Assembly: GCA_004154925.1 (NCBI GenBank)
Contig: QJNS01000334.1
Location: forward strand, 1-64,000
Direction: 5' to 3'
DNA length: 64,000 nucleotides
Source: Monosporascus cannonballus
Lineage: Eukaryota; Ascomycota; Sordariomycetes; Xylariales
Made by a program: the position numbers and the translations under genes. This document shows, piece after piece, positions 1-12,240 of this stretch; position 1 is the stretch's first letter; the number at the start of each line of letters is the position of its first letter. The notes under the pieces were generated by a model. It did not search any database. It worked only from the letters and a program-made list of their open reading frames with translations, and was not told the origin of the DNA.

Positions 1-601
1 GGCCCCCCCCCCCCCTTTTTTTTTTAAATAGGCCAACAGGATGACCAGGTAGGTATCGTCGGCGGCCCTGCTCCTCAGCACGTACCTAGGGGTGTATGAG
101 CGTTTGACAGCTTGTCAGACCTGTATGCCCCGCAAACACACGGAGAAGGGCTCTTGGGAATCTTGCGCCCCCGGGAAGGTATATAAGAGGTTACGTGATG
201 TCCCTTGCGTTGTCGGGGCGCGGGTATGATTGGGAGAACTTCAGTAATGGCTGGGCTGGGCTAGAGAAAACTGCCCCTGCCGCTTCGTCGTGAACCAGGG
301 GTGAGCAAATTTTTGTATTTTCCAACACCACCGGCGGGGGATCGATTCACAGCGGCCAGTTTAACGAGAGAAATTCCAATCATGTACGTGCCGCAATGAT
401 AGAAAAGCGATCACAGGGATGTTCTTGTATAGACAGACATTATGTATGAAGAGGTGCTAGAACTGCGTCTGAGACCGCACACAGTTCTATTGCACCTTGG
501 ATGGGTCGCTGCTAAGTTAGGTGCCAGTAGCCATGTCCCCCATGGTGCAAGATAATGCGTGTTGCTAAGGCGTCAGAGAAACAGTTCTTGTATGAATAGG
601 G
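1..601. other. Intergenic, no gene seen
   Basis: I see no coding region here. The first 25 bases are a run of C followed by a run of T, resembling the homopolymers beside the assembly gap at 31581, so the window edge may sit near a contig weakness. The remainder is the 3' flank of the minus-strand cyclophilin gene. Confidence 0.6.
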
Positions 602-2056
602 CTACCTCCGCCTATAGTTCCGATTCCTATCGCTGTCCCTATCCCGATCTCTTCGATACCGGTCATCGCCATGCCGCGGTGGATCTCGGCGACGGTCATC
701 GTCCCTATTCCACCGGTCCCGGTCCGAATCCCGGGGTTTATCCCTCCTCGGACTCCTACTCCGCCTCCGCTCCTCTCTGTGCCAATTATGCTTCTCGCCG
801 CCGTTGCCGCGACGCCCATCGCGTTCACGTTCCGGGTCCCGACGGGGAGGCGGCCTATCGTCCCCCCTGTTTCCCCTATTCCCTTCCTTCTCGTGGCGAC
901 CGCGCATCTCCTCTTCGCCGTATACCATGCTATAGCGGCCATTGTCATCTTCACGATCGTCTTCCTCGCGATATTTCCTCCATTTCTCCAATCCTTGAAC
1001 ACCGCCCCATCCGCCACCCCCCCTGCGTTTCCGTTTATCATTCTCACCACCCCTCCACGCCTCAGCCAGCTTGCTGACGCTCTGGCTGAAGTCCACGTGG
1101 ATGCGCCGGTCGTCGATGAGCACGCCCTGCATCTTGAAGTAGGCGGCCTCGCAAGCGCTCTTGTCCTCAAACTCAATGAAGGCATACTGTAAACTATCTC
1201 CCGTCTTTTTGTCGCGGATGACTTCGCAAGACAGGATGGTGCCGAAGCGGCTGAAGATCAACTCGAGATCGTCGTCGGTAGTAACGGGGTTGAGCTTGCA
1301 GACGAAGAGGACGTTCTCAGGGGGGCGTACCTCGGCGAAGGGCAGGTCGCCCATCATCTCGAGCGTCAGGGCTTGGGCGCGCGCTTCTCTCTCGCGCCGT
1401 ACCTTCTCGGCCGTCTCCTCATCGACCTCCTCATTCAAGTCCGCGTCGTCGGGGATCCTCACGGTGGCTAGCTGGGCTTTGGATGGCTGAGGCGACTGGC
1501 TGGGTTCCCTGAGACCCGGCGGGTCGTCGTACGGATCGTCTAAGATGACCGTGTGTTTTATGCGAATGTCTACTAGCGGATGTCCATCCTTGTCGGTGAT
1601 GGCACTGTTGATCTTCTCCAACACATCGAATCCCTCCACAACCTTACCGAATATCGATGCCTTCCTGTCTAGGTAGTCCGTATTATCGTCCAACGTGACG
1701 ATAAATTGGCTCGCCGCAAGACGTACGTCAGGGTCGGAGGAATGAGGCGCGGTGGCCATGGAGACGGTTCCTCGCTCGGCATGTTTTAATTTGGGGTGGA
1801 AGGTGGCCGGGAACGTCTTCTGGGAGGGCCCCGACAGGACGCCCCATATAGAAGAGCCTCCATCGGAAGATTCTGAAGTCGGGCCGAGAGGGTCGCCGGT
1901 CTGGAAAGAAAAGTTTTGTTGGACGGAGTGGACAGGAGCGAAGTTATAGTATTTTATCTTGCAGAGTTTAAGGAAGTTTTCGCATTCCTTAGGCGTGTAG
2001 TCAACCAGCAAGTCAATGACGACATCGCCAGCGCTCGTCTCGAGGAGCACCGACAT
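602..2056 (-). CDS. cyp6: Peptidyl-prolyl cis-trans isomerase, PPIL4/Cyp6 type, with RRM
   Basis: This single-exon frame encodes 484 residues. The first ~165 form a cyclophilin domain, starting [16 protein letters not shown] and containing FSFQTGDP and [10 protein letters not shown]. An RNA recognition motif follows at about 245-325, with an RNP2-like LFVCKL and an RNP1-like YAFIEF. The C-terminal ~130 residues are rich in Arg, Asp, Glu and Gly with RS/RD runs. This order is diagnostic of the PPIL4 family (Neurospora/Aspergillus Cyp6), nuclear proteins linked to pre-mRNA processing; the length matches the family. The cyclophilin active site is divergent, as is usual in this group, so catalytic strength cannot be judged. 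The start is well placed because the cyclophilin fold begins directly at the first Met. Nearest neighbour is an unrecognised minus-strand gene about 1.2 kb upstream. Confidence 0.93.
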   Translation of the reverse strand: MSVLLETSAGDVVIDLLVDYTPKECENFLKLCKIKYYNFAPVHSVQQNFSFQTGDPLGPTSESSDGGSSIWGVLSGPSQKTFPATFHPKLKHAERGTVSMATAPHSSDPDVRLAASQFIVTLDDNTDYLDRKASIFGKVVEGFDVLEKINSAITDKDGHPLVDIRIKHTVILDDPYDDPPGLREPSQSPQPSKAQLATVRIPDDADLNEEVDEETAEKVRREREARAQALTLEMMGDLPFAEVRPPENVLFVCKLNPVTTDDDLELIFSRFGTILSCEVIRDKKTGDSLQYAFIEFEDKSACEAAYFKMQGVLIDDRRIHVDFSQSVSKLAEAWRGGENDKRKRRGGGGWGGVQGLEKWRKYREEDDREDDNGRYSMVYGEEEMRGRHEKEGNRGNRGDDRPPPRRDPERERDGRRGNGGEKHNWHREERRRSRSPRRDKPRDSDRDRWNRDDDRRRDPPRHGDDRYRRDRDRDSDRNRNYRRR

Positions 2057-3250
2057 CTCTAGACGGCGCCGCGGCTACGTCGAGCCGCTGTAGACTCCTG
2101 GTGGTACTGGAAATGGTCCGTTGTCGAGGAAAGAGGTCGCGATTACAAGGCTGTACGCCTAGGGAAGACTGTTTGGGGAGGCTTGATGGGCTTCTGAGTG
2201 TATGTGCCGAATCCTAGACGAATCCAATGAGGAATCAGGACGAAGATGTCAGGTCAGTGGTTCGCGTACTATTACTTGTTACTGTTGAGTGGGGACTTCT
2301 GGCTTTGTAGGGTACCTACTAAAAGAACGGTAGGTCCCCACAGCCCTGGAGGTCCCCACCTCAGCCTTGTTAGACTTACCTAGCTAATCAGCCTGCGACT
2401 TGATTGCAAACGGCACAAAGCCATGATAGGGAAGAGAGTGCTTAGCGACAGACAGCAGCCACAGGCGCCGGACCCCACTATGGCTTTTCTTGGGTACATA
2501 CGCGTGTGGGGTCGGTTTAATTTCGATCAAATGGGAGCCCCATTGCATCATCAATTACTCTCATTTTGTAAAATTAAGGAGCAATTAATCAAGCAATAAA
2601 GAATTCAAGCTGAAGATGAGACTGGAGAAACAGGTCGTGCGGCATGGCGTTGAGATACGGGCTTCGAATTTGATTGAGTAATTACTTCGAGGTCGGGTTG
2701 ATATCACATCCATTACAGCAAACCACCTGCGAACGAATTCCCCCAAGCTTTCCCCATACAGGAGATATTGATTTAGAAAACAAGGCACAGATCAGAACAG
2801 GGGTTTCTAAGTGATACAATAACGGTAGTATTCCTTAACACCCGATTGGTAGACGAGTCACCAGTGGCTATGTACTTAGTGCCTAGATAATTGATGATGC
2901 CCCGCGATAAGCTCGCATGGGTGGTGGTGATGAATTGAAGGGACGTAACAATGACCCCCCGGTACAGAATGCTCCAACGCCCCCATCGCGACTCTTCGAC
3001 GATGATGATGCGGTGGTCGAAGATACAAAGAGAAGTAAACAAGCAGTAAGTGGTATCAATCGAAGCCGAGAATCTTTCCCAGAGCCGAAAACCAGACCGT
3101 AGAAATGCCCAACCAAACAACCCATGCTAGCCAGGATCCAGAATGCCCATACCGGATCTCACACACACTCTAATAATCCACTTTTCCTACCCGCCCTTTA
3201 CCATGCAATTCGATTAACTTTTGTAGTGCTGCCCCAGACCGCCTCGCCTT
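2057..3250. other. Intergenic, includes cyp6 upstream region
   Basis: I recognise no gene. The stretch holds the 5' flank of the cyclophilin gene (from 2057 rightwards) and the 3' flank of the next minus-strand gene. The short open frames inside have no recognisable domain and look like chance frames. Confidence 0.5.
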
Positions 3251-3820
3251 CTAGTCGAGGCCCCCGCTGCTCCTTCGCCGTCTCCCGCTGCGCAGCTCCT
3301 TTTCCGTGTCCATGAGCCGCGACTGCACCCACGTGCGCATCGCCCGGTCCTTCCGCACCGTCTCGCAGTTGAGCAGCTCCGTTAGCGCGCGCTTGATGCC
3401 TTCGTTGACGTCCGAGAGCTTCTGCTCCCCCGCCGCCATCTCCTCCACCAGCGACTCGTCCAGCACGGGCTGTAACATGCTGTGCGAGCCGCGGTACCCC
3501 GACCTCGTGCCTGAGTACCCCGATGACCTCTGATGATTCCGGAACGGGGGGCTGCCGGAGAAGGACCGGGTTGGTGATAATGACGGCGAGGTAACTGCTG
3601 TGGGTGAAGTGGTGTACGTAGGACGTAGGTCATGAAGTTGTTGTAATAGCTCCTCGTGCTGGTTTTGTAGCAGCAGATATTTCTGCATGGCGAACTCGAT
3701 GTTGTGGCCCGTAGCCGCTTCCAGGAGGTACGAGTCCATGTCTTCGTAGTCTGAATATGTAGATTCTTCTAGGAGATGATGGTCGTGTATCATGTGAGGC
3801 ACGGCTAATGGCAAGCTCAT
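3251..3820 (-). CDS. Conserved-looking fungal protein of unknown function
   Basis: I do not recognise this protein. The frame from the Met at 3820 gives 189 residues. It opens with a hydrophobic then acidic segment (MSLPLAVPHMIHDHH, then EESTYSDYEDMDSYLLEA). A likely helical stretch rich in Leu and Gln follows (FAMQKYLLLQNQHEELLQQL), then a Ser/Thr/Pro/Arg-rich linker, and a charged C-terminal helix region ending in an Arg-rich tail. The contrast of helical ends and a low-complexity middle, with strong GC3 codon use, argues for a real gene. The same frame is open up to a Met at 3964, adding 48 residues that read like untranslated leader; an upstream exon is also possible. No signal peptide or membrane segment is evident. 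Confidence 0.55.
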   Translation of the reverse strand: MSLPLAVPHMIHDHHLLEESTYSDYEDMDSYLLEAATGHNIEFAMQKYLLLQNQHEELLQQLHDLRPTYTTSPTAVTSPSLSPTRSFSGSPPFRNHQRSSGYSGTRSGYRGSHSMLQPVLDESLVEEMAAGEQKLSDVNEGIKRALTELLNCETVRKDRAMRTWVQSRLMDTEKELRSGRRRRSSGGLD

Positions 3821-6114
3821 CAGGAACCAGAAGCGACCGGTGCCTACGGCTATAGCTGTTTTCTTAGGGGAATAAAGGCGGTCGGGTTGTCGCTCACCCT
3901 CCCAAATCGGCAACGGATGGTGTGGTTGGTCTAGGTGCGGAGTGGGTTTTGCCGGGAGTTGCAAGTTGATAGGTGCCCTGTCGATCCCAATGGAACTTCG
4001 GTAAATGCCTCCTTTCAGGACGATCCGCAGAGCCGGTAAAACAGAGAAAACACAGGAGGAGAAAGGAAAAGGCCTTGTATTCTGGAATGATCTGCCCAGA
4101 TATTATATGCGGCTTTCTCTCTGTCAGATGAGCTCCTGGGGTCGTGCAAATGACCAAACAGGGTTTAATCTCGACTCCTGTTTTGGGGCCGCTTCCACGT
4201 AATCTCTGGTGGGTAACAAAGTTGGGCCCGTCCAAAGCTTCTATACTAAGGATAACCTTCTTGGTTTCTTGGAAGCTAAAGCTGAGACCAGCGGACAATT
4301 CGACTAACAAAAAGACGCTATAAGGCTTATGATTGCCAGCGCCGGCATGGGTCCGGGAGCTGGAATCACCTAAGGGAGTGCTCGTTAAATGTCTAGAGGG
4401 GGCGCCCAGCCGCTCCTCGCACAGTTCCACCCACACCAGGCAAATAGCGCCGGCCGGGTTAAGTGAGTGTAGTAGCTAGTGGTGCAGTGTCGAGAAGGCC
4501 TAGACATGCAGAGTCCAGACTCCAAGCATGCCTGGGTGGAGGTGATGCTTTCGAACCATAAAAGCGGCGGCGGAGGGGACCGAATGGTTTGTCGGCTTCT
4601 ACCTACCGGGTGGTCTTCCCTTTGTCCTAGGGACCTAGGCGTAGAACCCGTCAATGATAACGAATAAAATATTGGAACTAAGGAGGAGGCAAATGCGCCA
4701 AGTGCAACGGGACCAGACAGAACTCCAGGGGGTATGGTACAGCTCGATTTCAGATGTGTTTGGCACAGTAATTATTCAATCAAAATTGACTGGTAGCAAG
4801 AATATTGGCAGACTAGAATGGCGGCTGGAACTGATACTGATAGACGAACTCTGTTACCCGATCGAAGAACGGTCCGCAAATGCTCTGGTGAGCGTCGGTT
4901 GTTTCGGACAGGGAAGTCAATAGTTGAGTAACGGTAACTTTCCGAACGAGTTCTATCTCCACGTCTGCTGGAGAATTAAACGGTGGTGTTGTGTAAGTGC
5001 ATCGACCAAGATGAGAGGACCCCACTTTCTTAGAAAGTGATGCAATGAAATATTCCCGATGTATGTTTTGTGTTCGGGTCAGTCGGTTGTAATTGGGCTC
5101 GCTTGCATATCAGTGTGGTAAGAAAGGGGAAAAGAAGAAAAGGAGGATGACAGGAGTGCTGAAGTCCTTCGATGAGAATCGGCGGTAGGCCGGGGGATAG
5201 GCCGAGATTGGGAAACGTCCGATCCGTAATGGCAATTGTATTTGAGCACCAGAATTCAATTTTCGCGAGCGAATCACGATTACTGGTGCATGTAGACCAA
5301 TCTCGAGCTCCTCCCTGGGCTGCGCTACTAGTGGTCGGAGGTAGGTGCCTGGGTGTTTGTAACTTGGGGTATCCTGCAGGAAATCTGGGAATGCACTCTG
5401 TTTTTCTAACTGCGGTTTAAGAGCTTGGGCCTTTGCACAAGGATGTCCTGGCCTCGTGGAATGACACGCTTTTTGGAGGGAATCTGACTGGGAATAGCAA
5501 CAGAGATCCAGGACCGTACAGGGTTGGCCAGGGCGCCTTGTCTGTGGCGAGCGTATTTTGAACAAAGTAAACGAGGCGGCGATCTTCTCAATTCAAGAAT
5601 ATTCCTCTGGTGGCCTGATGAGAATTAAATTACATGCCTTGAGATACGCGCCGACGAGGCGGCGAATCAAGACGTTTATATATGGATACCACATCTCCCC
5701 CCTGAAGGGACGTTGCATGCTTCTTACCATGGCGATGTCGAGCTGATAATCAGTGACGTCGAGAGTTTTCCACGATCGTCAACATTCTACTGATAAGCGT
5801 CTGGGACGACCTCAATAACGGCACGGCGTTTGGCAAACTAACCGATATGCACTGGTACCTAGCACTACTTCAATCCACCGGCGGACGCTACGGGTATCAA
5901 AATGAACCAGCCGTTTCCAGGAGGTTACGCTATTCAAACAGAAAAGTTACAACACTTCGAGCGAAGGAAGATCTTCGAACTGTTGGATTTGCAGTTAGGG
6001 ATGGCCCTCCGCCAGCCCCGTCGATCTCGATCTCGACATACCTTATCTCAGCTAGCTCAGACCTCCGCTGGCTCGTTTCTATTTTTGATGTACTTTTATG
6101 TATTACGCTAAGGC
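3821..6114. other. Intergenic, no confident gene
   Basis: Several open frames of 60-180 codons occur on both strands, but none shows a recognisable domain, coherent codon bias or plausible exon structure. Base composition is ordinary until about 6110, where it turns abruptly AT-rich. Confidence 0.5.
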
Positions 6115-6392
6115 GCTAAAATTAATTAATTAAATAAGGTATTCTCGTAACAAATTAACGAAATCTAAGTTAAAATTATATAAAAATGTTTTTATTTAGT
6201 ATTTTTAATAATAAAAGATTTATTTTTTATTTATATAGTTAATTCAAAATTTAATAAAATTATTAATTATAACGTTTTTATTATTATAATAATATAAATA
6301 TTACGTATATTATTTTATTATAAATTATTTAAAAATAATTTAATATAAAAAAATCTACTAAATATTATTTTTATTTGTATAAATTATTATTA

Positions 6393-6530
6393 TTATATTA
6401 CAACTATAAAAAAGTTACGGATAATAAAATTCGAAATATTTTTTTAATTTTAACGTAATAATTATAATCTATATAAATAAAAATATAATTAATCGAATTT
6501 TTTTATATCAAAAAACCTTTAAAAATTTAT
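6393..6530 (+). repeat. Terminal-repeat-like copy A
   Basis: The segment beginning TTATATTACAACTATAAAAA matches the reverse complement of 9680-9806 and the forward sequence of about 9900-10030, with substitutions mainly of the C/T and G/A kind. Copies A and B face each other as the ends of a terminal-inverted-repeat element would, bracketing about 3.4 kb. No transposase specific to this family could be read. Confidence 0.5.
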
Positions 6531-6546
6531 AATTAAATATTATATT

Positions 6547-6829
6547 GAAATGGAGCGGGGTGTTACACCTATGATCAATCAGGCTCGGCTGATCAGAAAA
6601 CCTCAGTCTCGCATGTATATTAAGAAGTTCTTTTTCGCCATTGGTTTAACCCCTAGACATTATTAGATACCATTACCACTTAACATATTTTTTGTTATTT
6701 TCAGTTACCGAGGTTTAATACCAGCAATATAATCAGATTAAGTTTTTCATTTTCGACAATCCTATTCCGTACCGTAATATAAAATAATTACTCGCATTAA
6801 TCAAGACCAATTTTTTTCGACTCTATTTC
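6547..6829 (+). mobile_element. LTR fragment, family B, copy 1
   Basis: The sequence from about 6547 (a purine-rich GGAGCGGGG followed by TGTTACACC at 6561) can be aligned for about 260 bases with 59416-59675 in the other AT-rich block. Shared landmarks include GATCAGGCT-like dyads, AAGAAGTTCTTTTTCGCCAT and GATTAAGTTTTTCAT. A polypurine run directly before TG is what is expected at the inner edge of a 3' LTR, so I read this as the 3' LTR of an otherwise lost plus-orientation retrotransposon. The right end is uncertain. Confidence 0.55.
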
Positions 6830-7059
6830 AATATATAATAATTATATTATTATAATTAAAAATATTTTTATTAGATATAATATTAATTTAAAATATTTTT
6901 TTAAATATTTTCATTAAAAAATTATAATTTGAAAATTATATATATTATTAAAAAAGGTTTTTTAAAGCTTTATATAAATATATTTTCTTAAAACTTTCTA
7001 ATTATTTTTTATTATTATATTATATATTAAATTTAAAAAAGATTTAAAAGTTTTTATTT

Positions 7060-7605
7060 GAAATAATATTAATTAAAGCTAAAAAATTAAAATTTATTAT
7101 TAGGCCTTATTTTAAAGATATTATTATTTTTATAGGTTTTTATAAATTAAATTGACGTAATACTAAAAGTTACTTATTTATAACTACGCTGCAGACACAG
7201 CTACAATCTCCAAAATAGAGCCTGATTTTAATAAGACAAGATATACTATTTCTTCCTTCGCTTTTTATCTTCTAGTTGCTTTTAACGAAATATATCTTAA
7301 ATAAAAGCATTTGCTCTTTATATAACCGTATACGCTTTTAGTCGATCGAATAGAAAATACTTCTAGACAATATATATCTACAATACGTAAACATCATAGA
7401 TGAGGAAGACCTTTAACCATGCCGAAATTTTATCTTATTAGAATTAAACCCTATTTTAAAGGTTATAGCTACGCCTATAGCGCAGCTATAGCTAAATAGC
7501 TTTTAATATTACGTTAACTTAATTTGTAAAAAACTTATAAAAATAACAAAATCTTTAAAATAAGGTCTAATACCAAATTATAATTTTTTACCTTTTATTA
7601 ATACT
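7060..7605. repeat. Fold-back / MITE-like inverted repeat
   Basis: A left arm of roughly 130 bases (about 7060-7195, containing AGGCCTTATTTTAAAGATAT) is the imperfect reverse complement of a right arm (about 7450-7605, containing ATCTTTAAAATAAGGTCTAA). Mismatches are mostly C/T or G/A. The roughly 240-base centre is visibly less AT-rich than its surroundings and has no open frame of note. The form suits a non-autonomous DNA transposon with long terminal inverted repeats. Confidence 0.65.
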
Positions 7606-7672
7606 GTTTTATATAATTTTTTAAATGTATTTTTAAAATTTATAAATAAAATAATAATAAAATAAATAAAGT

Positions 7673-9495
7673 ACTATACAAATAAGCTGGACACATAAAT
7701 AAGCTAGACAGCTTTTTTAATAATTTTATCATCCGACTTTAATTACTTATTTCTTAATAACTACGATATAAAACGGCTTATAAAAAATCGAAAATAAACC
7801 TAGCCGTTTAAGCTAAGAAAAATAACCCGAAAATTAATTATAAAAAACTTAGTTTTATTTATAATATCTTATATTCCACTTTAAAGACGCGATATAACGA
7901 TATATGCGCGCGAATAGATATTATTTTTCCTTTATAAAAACTGACGCAGATCGAAAAGAAATCGATCGTCGAACGAATCCTTAACCTAGATGCGTAAACG
8001 TTTCTTATCCGACGTCAGTACGTTAAAGATATAGCGAATTTGCTGTTTACGTAACGCGTTATAGGACGCGTCGAGGTTAATTAAGTATCTAATTTTATTA
8101 AACGGCAAAAAATTCAAAACGCGTTTATATCGAAAAATAAATTACTAAAAAGTTTTATATAAAAATCTAAAAATATTTCGGAAATGATTTAAGCTTATTT
8201 AAATTATAATCGCAAAATACGATATTATAAAAAATATTTATAACTTTGACGAAACGGGATTTTTAATACAGATTTTTATAATAATAAATATAATTATTAT
8301 TAATGTTAAAAAGTATAAAAAATTTCGATAAATTTAGTAAAAAGAATCGGGAATAATTTACGGTAATATAAGCCGTTAATTTTTAAGGCTGGGCTTTATC
8401 CTTATTTTTTATTCTTGCTAAGAAAAACTACATTTTTTACTAATTCGCTAACAAATTATTTTTATTCGATTAAAAGTTTACTATAAGCAAAAATTACTAA
8501 ATAATAAATAGAGTAGATTTAAAATAAATTAAGCATTTCGATAAATATATTAAAATGCGTATTAAAAGCTCGAAACGTTTTTTTGTTCTTAACAGTTATA
8601 AAAATTATTATTCGATCGAATTCGAAAAATACTGTCAAATTAACAATATTATTATATTTTATATGCCTGTTTATTTCTTTTATCGGCTTTAACCTTTTGA
8701 CGTATTCTATTGTTTCGTATTAAAACGCGCGTATTTGCTTTATATCGAAAATCTTATACGATAGCACGTTATTTATATTGTCGAAAAAGATTTTATCGCC
8801 GGCTTCCGTAATATGTTTAAAGCTACTATAACAACCGATAATATTAAATTCGGATTTGTAAAAACAGAATTTGTTTTATTAGATCCTAATTACGTTTTTT
8901 TCTAATTAAAAGTTTTAATTATATTTATATCGACTGTTTCATCGCTTATCTTTATTAATTTTATTATCTTTCTACTTACGAAAACCTTTAAAAATGTGAT
9001 TAAAACGACTTAATAAGAACGTTATGTATAAAGAAAAATCAGAAATTACCAGAGTAGTTCGCTAACAAAGATAATTAAATCTGTTAATTTTTTAACAAAA
9101 AATAACCTAATGCTTTTATGCGAAATCGCTTTTTTTCGAGAGAAAAATAATTATTTTTACGAAACAAATTACGGTTTTTTTTAAAAAAAGGAATACTTAC
9201 TGTAAGGAAAATACAAACTTTTATAATTACGAAAAGAAGTAATAATAAATAATCGCAGTTAGTAACAGCTGAAAATAATTATTGCAAAGGGTTTAGGCAA
9301 AGGAATAGAAATATGATATTTGCGATAAGCTCGAATATAATACGCGTATTTATAAAAAAGCTATAAATACGTTTAGAGATAAAAAATCCGATTAATTTGA
9401 ATTAATTTATTGCGTTATAGTTATTTTATTTGAATTTATTATTACGAAATATCAAAAAGTGTGCAGCTTATTTATGTGTTCAGCTCACTTATATA
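7673..9495 (+). mobile_element. Degraded Fot1/Pot2-type (pogo, Tc1-mariner) DNA transposon
   Basis: The ends are inverted repeats of about 35 bases. The left reads CAAATAAGCTGGACACATAA, and the right, on the complementary strand, reads AAGTGAGCTGAACACATAAA, with mostly transition differences. The roughly 1.8 kb length fits Fot1/Pot2 elements. Between them, broken plus-strand frames still show DDE_1 transposase landmarks: NFDETGF near 8250, a VLDG-H-S-like stretch near 8590 and an N-N-I-I-x-F-x-M-P run followed by PFDV near 8640-8700. Stop codons interrupt all frames, so it is inactive. Exact TA target-site positions are uncertain. Confidence 0.75.
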
Positions 9496-9679
9496 ATATG
9501 TTAATTTTTATATATATAAAGTTTTAAAAAAAGTTTTAATAATATATATAATATTTATATTGAAGTTAATTTAATTACGATAAAAAAAATACACTTTTAA
9601 TTAATATTATTTTCAATTTAAAACATTTTTATCATTAAAATAATGTTATTATATAATATAATATTTATTTATATATTTT

Positions 9680-9806
9680 TAAACTTAATTTAATATTAAA
9701 AAACCGTTTAATTACATTTTTATTTATATAAATTATACTTACTATATTATAGAAATAAGTATATTTCGAATTTAGTGAACTGTAATTTTTTATAGCTGTA
9801 ATATAA
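9680..9806 (-). repeat. Terminal-repeat-like copy B
   Basis: The complementary strand reads TTATATTACAGCTATAAAAA and continues through AAATTCGAAATAT and TATATAAATAAAAAT, matching copy A at 6393-6530. It lies in inverted orientation to copy A and head-to-head with copy C, about 93 bases away. Confidence 0.5.
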
Positions 9807-9899
9807 AACTATAATCTGTATAGCTAAAATATTATAAAATAAATTTGTTTTCTATATAATATATTAAGAAAACTCGATATAGAATAATCTAATCAGTAA

Positions 9900-10030
9900 T
9901 TATATTATAACTATAAAAGGATTACGATTACTTATTTCTTAAATTTAAATATAATTATTTCTAACATTTTTATAATTACAACGTAATAATAATAATTTCT
10001 ATAGATAAAAATATAATTAGATAGATTTTT
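9900..10030 (+). repeat. Terminal-repeat-like copy C
   Basis: Begins TTATATTATAACTATAAAAG and shares ACGTAATAATAATAATTTCT and ATAAAAATATAATTAGA-type blocks with copy A. No inverted partner to its right was found before the block ends near 12240. Confidence 0.45.
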
Positions 10031-12240
10031 AATAAATAATTATATTTGAATTATTTATAGCAAAATAATATATATAATATTCACGTTATTATAATTATAA
10101 TAACTTTATATTTAGTAACTTATCGAATTTTAAATTAATTATATTAACTTAATTATTTTCTAAAAAATTCGAAAATATTTAGATATATATATTATTTTAT
10201 ATTTTATATATATTTAAAATACTGAAATTATTCAATTTAAATGAATTTTATAATCGAAAAATCGGTTATTGTATTTAGAAAAATATTTAGAAAAATGATT
10301 ATATAATTTTAACTTAAATTTTATTAGTTTGTTATAAGAATAAGTTATATAATTAGTTAATTTTAACGCTTTAGAGTAATATACAAAAATATATCAAAAA
10401 TAGAAACGAGCTAGCAGAGGCCCAAGTAATCTAAGGTAATTGAAATTATTCATGCTCTAAGTACTTATTTATAACCTCATAGAACGAGTTCTTCGCGTTA
10501 TTACTAGTGTTTTCTACTCACTTTCTAAATTTACTTACTTTCTGAATCGGTTTATAACATCGAATACGAGAGTATTACTAATAACACTTATTAATATCTT
10601 GACGAAAACGGTATATTTTTGCTTTATTTTAATTGTTACAAAAAATGTATTCTTTATTAGTACTCTATTAATTTTTATAAATCGTTTTGAACAATTGCTT
10701 ATATATTACTACGCAAAGCTCTGAATAAAAATATTTTTAAGGTTTTTTATTTATTACAATATATCTTTAAAGTTCTAAAACTTTTAATTATTTTTAATCT
10801 TAATTATTATAATAAAATACAACGTCTTTATTAAACTTAAAATTAAAAACTTGTAAAAACCTCTAAATAAAATATAAATAATGCGAAAGAAATTATAAAT
10901 TACTAATTAGAAATTGCTTTAAAATATGTGAATTTTTTAAACATATATTGTATTATAAAATATTTTATATAAAGATTTACTAATTTTAACATTTATTAAC
11001 GTAGAAATTTCTCATTTTTTTAAATAATAAACGGTTTTATATAATAAATAAAACATATTTATTGTTTTAAAATATATATAAGTATTTTAAAAAATTAAAT
11101 GTGTTTTTTAGAATTTTATAATGCATTTTGTTTTAAAAAAATTATAGCGTATTATTTTTTAAATTATAATATTAATTTAATATAATAAATTTTACATTAT
11201 GAAAAGCTATATAATAAACAGTTATATAGATTTCTATATATATAATTTATTGTATTTTTTTCTATAATAATAAATTTAATTATAATATAATATATATATA
11301 TAATTAAATTAAAACAGTTTTAATTATAAATATATAAAAGTTTTGTTTTTAGAAAATGATTTTTTTAAAATTACTTGAAACTAATTTTAAAGTTATTTTA
11401 ATTCAATTTATTAACGATATATTTTTTAATTAGAAATGCAATATAATAATTATTAGTTTTAAATGATAAAATTAATAAAAATTATTATAACTATTAACTG
11501 TTACCTATTAACTATAATAATTTCTATTCTTATTATATAAAAAAGTAAGGTCTAAAGCGTTTCGTACTAAAGTATATATAAGGACTTTTAACGCATTAAA
11601 CGTTAGAACTGCTGATCTTTTAGTTATATAGCAGAGTATCTAGTCTTTTTTATATTTTTATAGTTACTTAAATTAATATTTCAGATATTTTTCGACATTT
11701 ATATTTTTTTTAAAATATTTTTAATTATTTTTTGATTTCGTTTTTTATGCTTGTTTTATTTATATTTACAATATTTATATATTTAATATTTAAATTTCGG
11801 ATTATAATTTTATATTATTTTAAAAACATTCAAATTTTATTAAAATACTAAAAATACAGAAAATACGGAATATTTTTATACTTTTTTTAAAACATTAAAT
11901 ATCTATTAATAAAATATTTAACTTAATATTTTTATCTGAAAATAAAAGTTTTTGTTTACTTAATTAATATATTTTATTCTTTAATATATTTTTAAATTAT
12001 ATAGTATTGTTGTATTAATTTTTTTATTTAATATCTATTTTACTGGTTCGTTTTTTACGAAATGCTAAAGATTTGTTAATGCTTATAATATTAGGCGTAT
12101 GATTTTGCATTTCTTTTTTCTATAAATAATATATTTTTATTATATTTTATTTATTAATTATTATTTTTTATTGAACGCTTGTAACAACTTCTGCCAAGTT
12201 CTATTAAATGCGATATTTATAATTAGGTCTCATTTCAAAT

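Larger units (their letters stand above)
6115..12240. other. AT-rich RIP-type block (transposon graveyard)
   Basis: Composition changes within a few tens of bases at both edges. Inside there is almost no open frame of useful length on either strand, as expected from heavy C-to-T and G-to-A mutation. Recognisable remnants are annotated separately: an LTR fragment at 6547-6829, a fold-back element at 7060-7605, a Fot1/pogo-like transposon at 7673-9495 and three copies of a terminal repeat. The stretch 10030-12240 is AT-rich with no structure I could identify. It is probably heterochromatic (inference). Confidence 0.85.
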
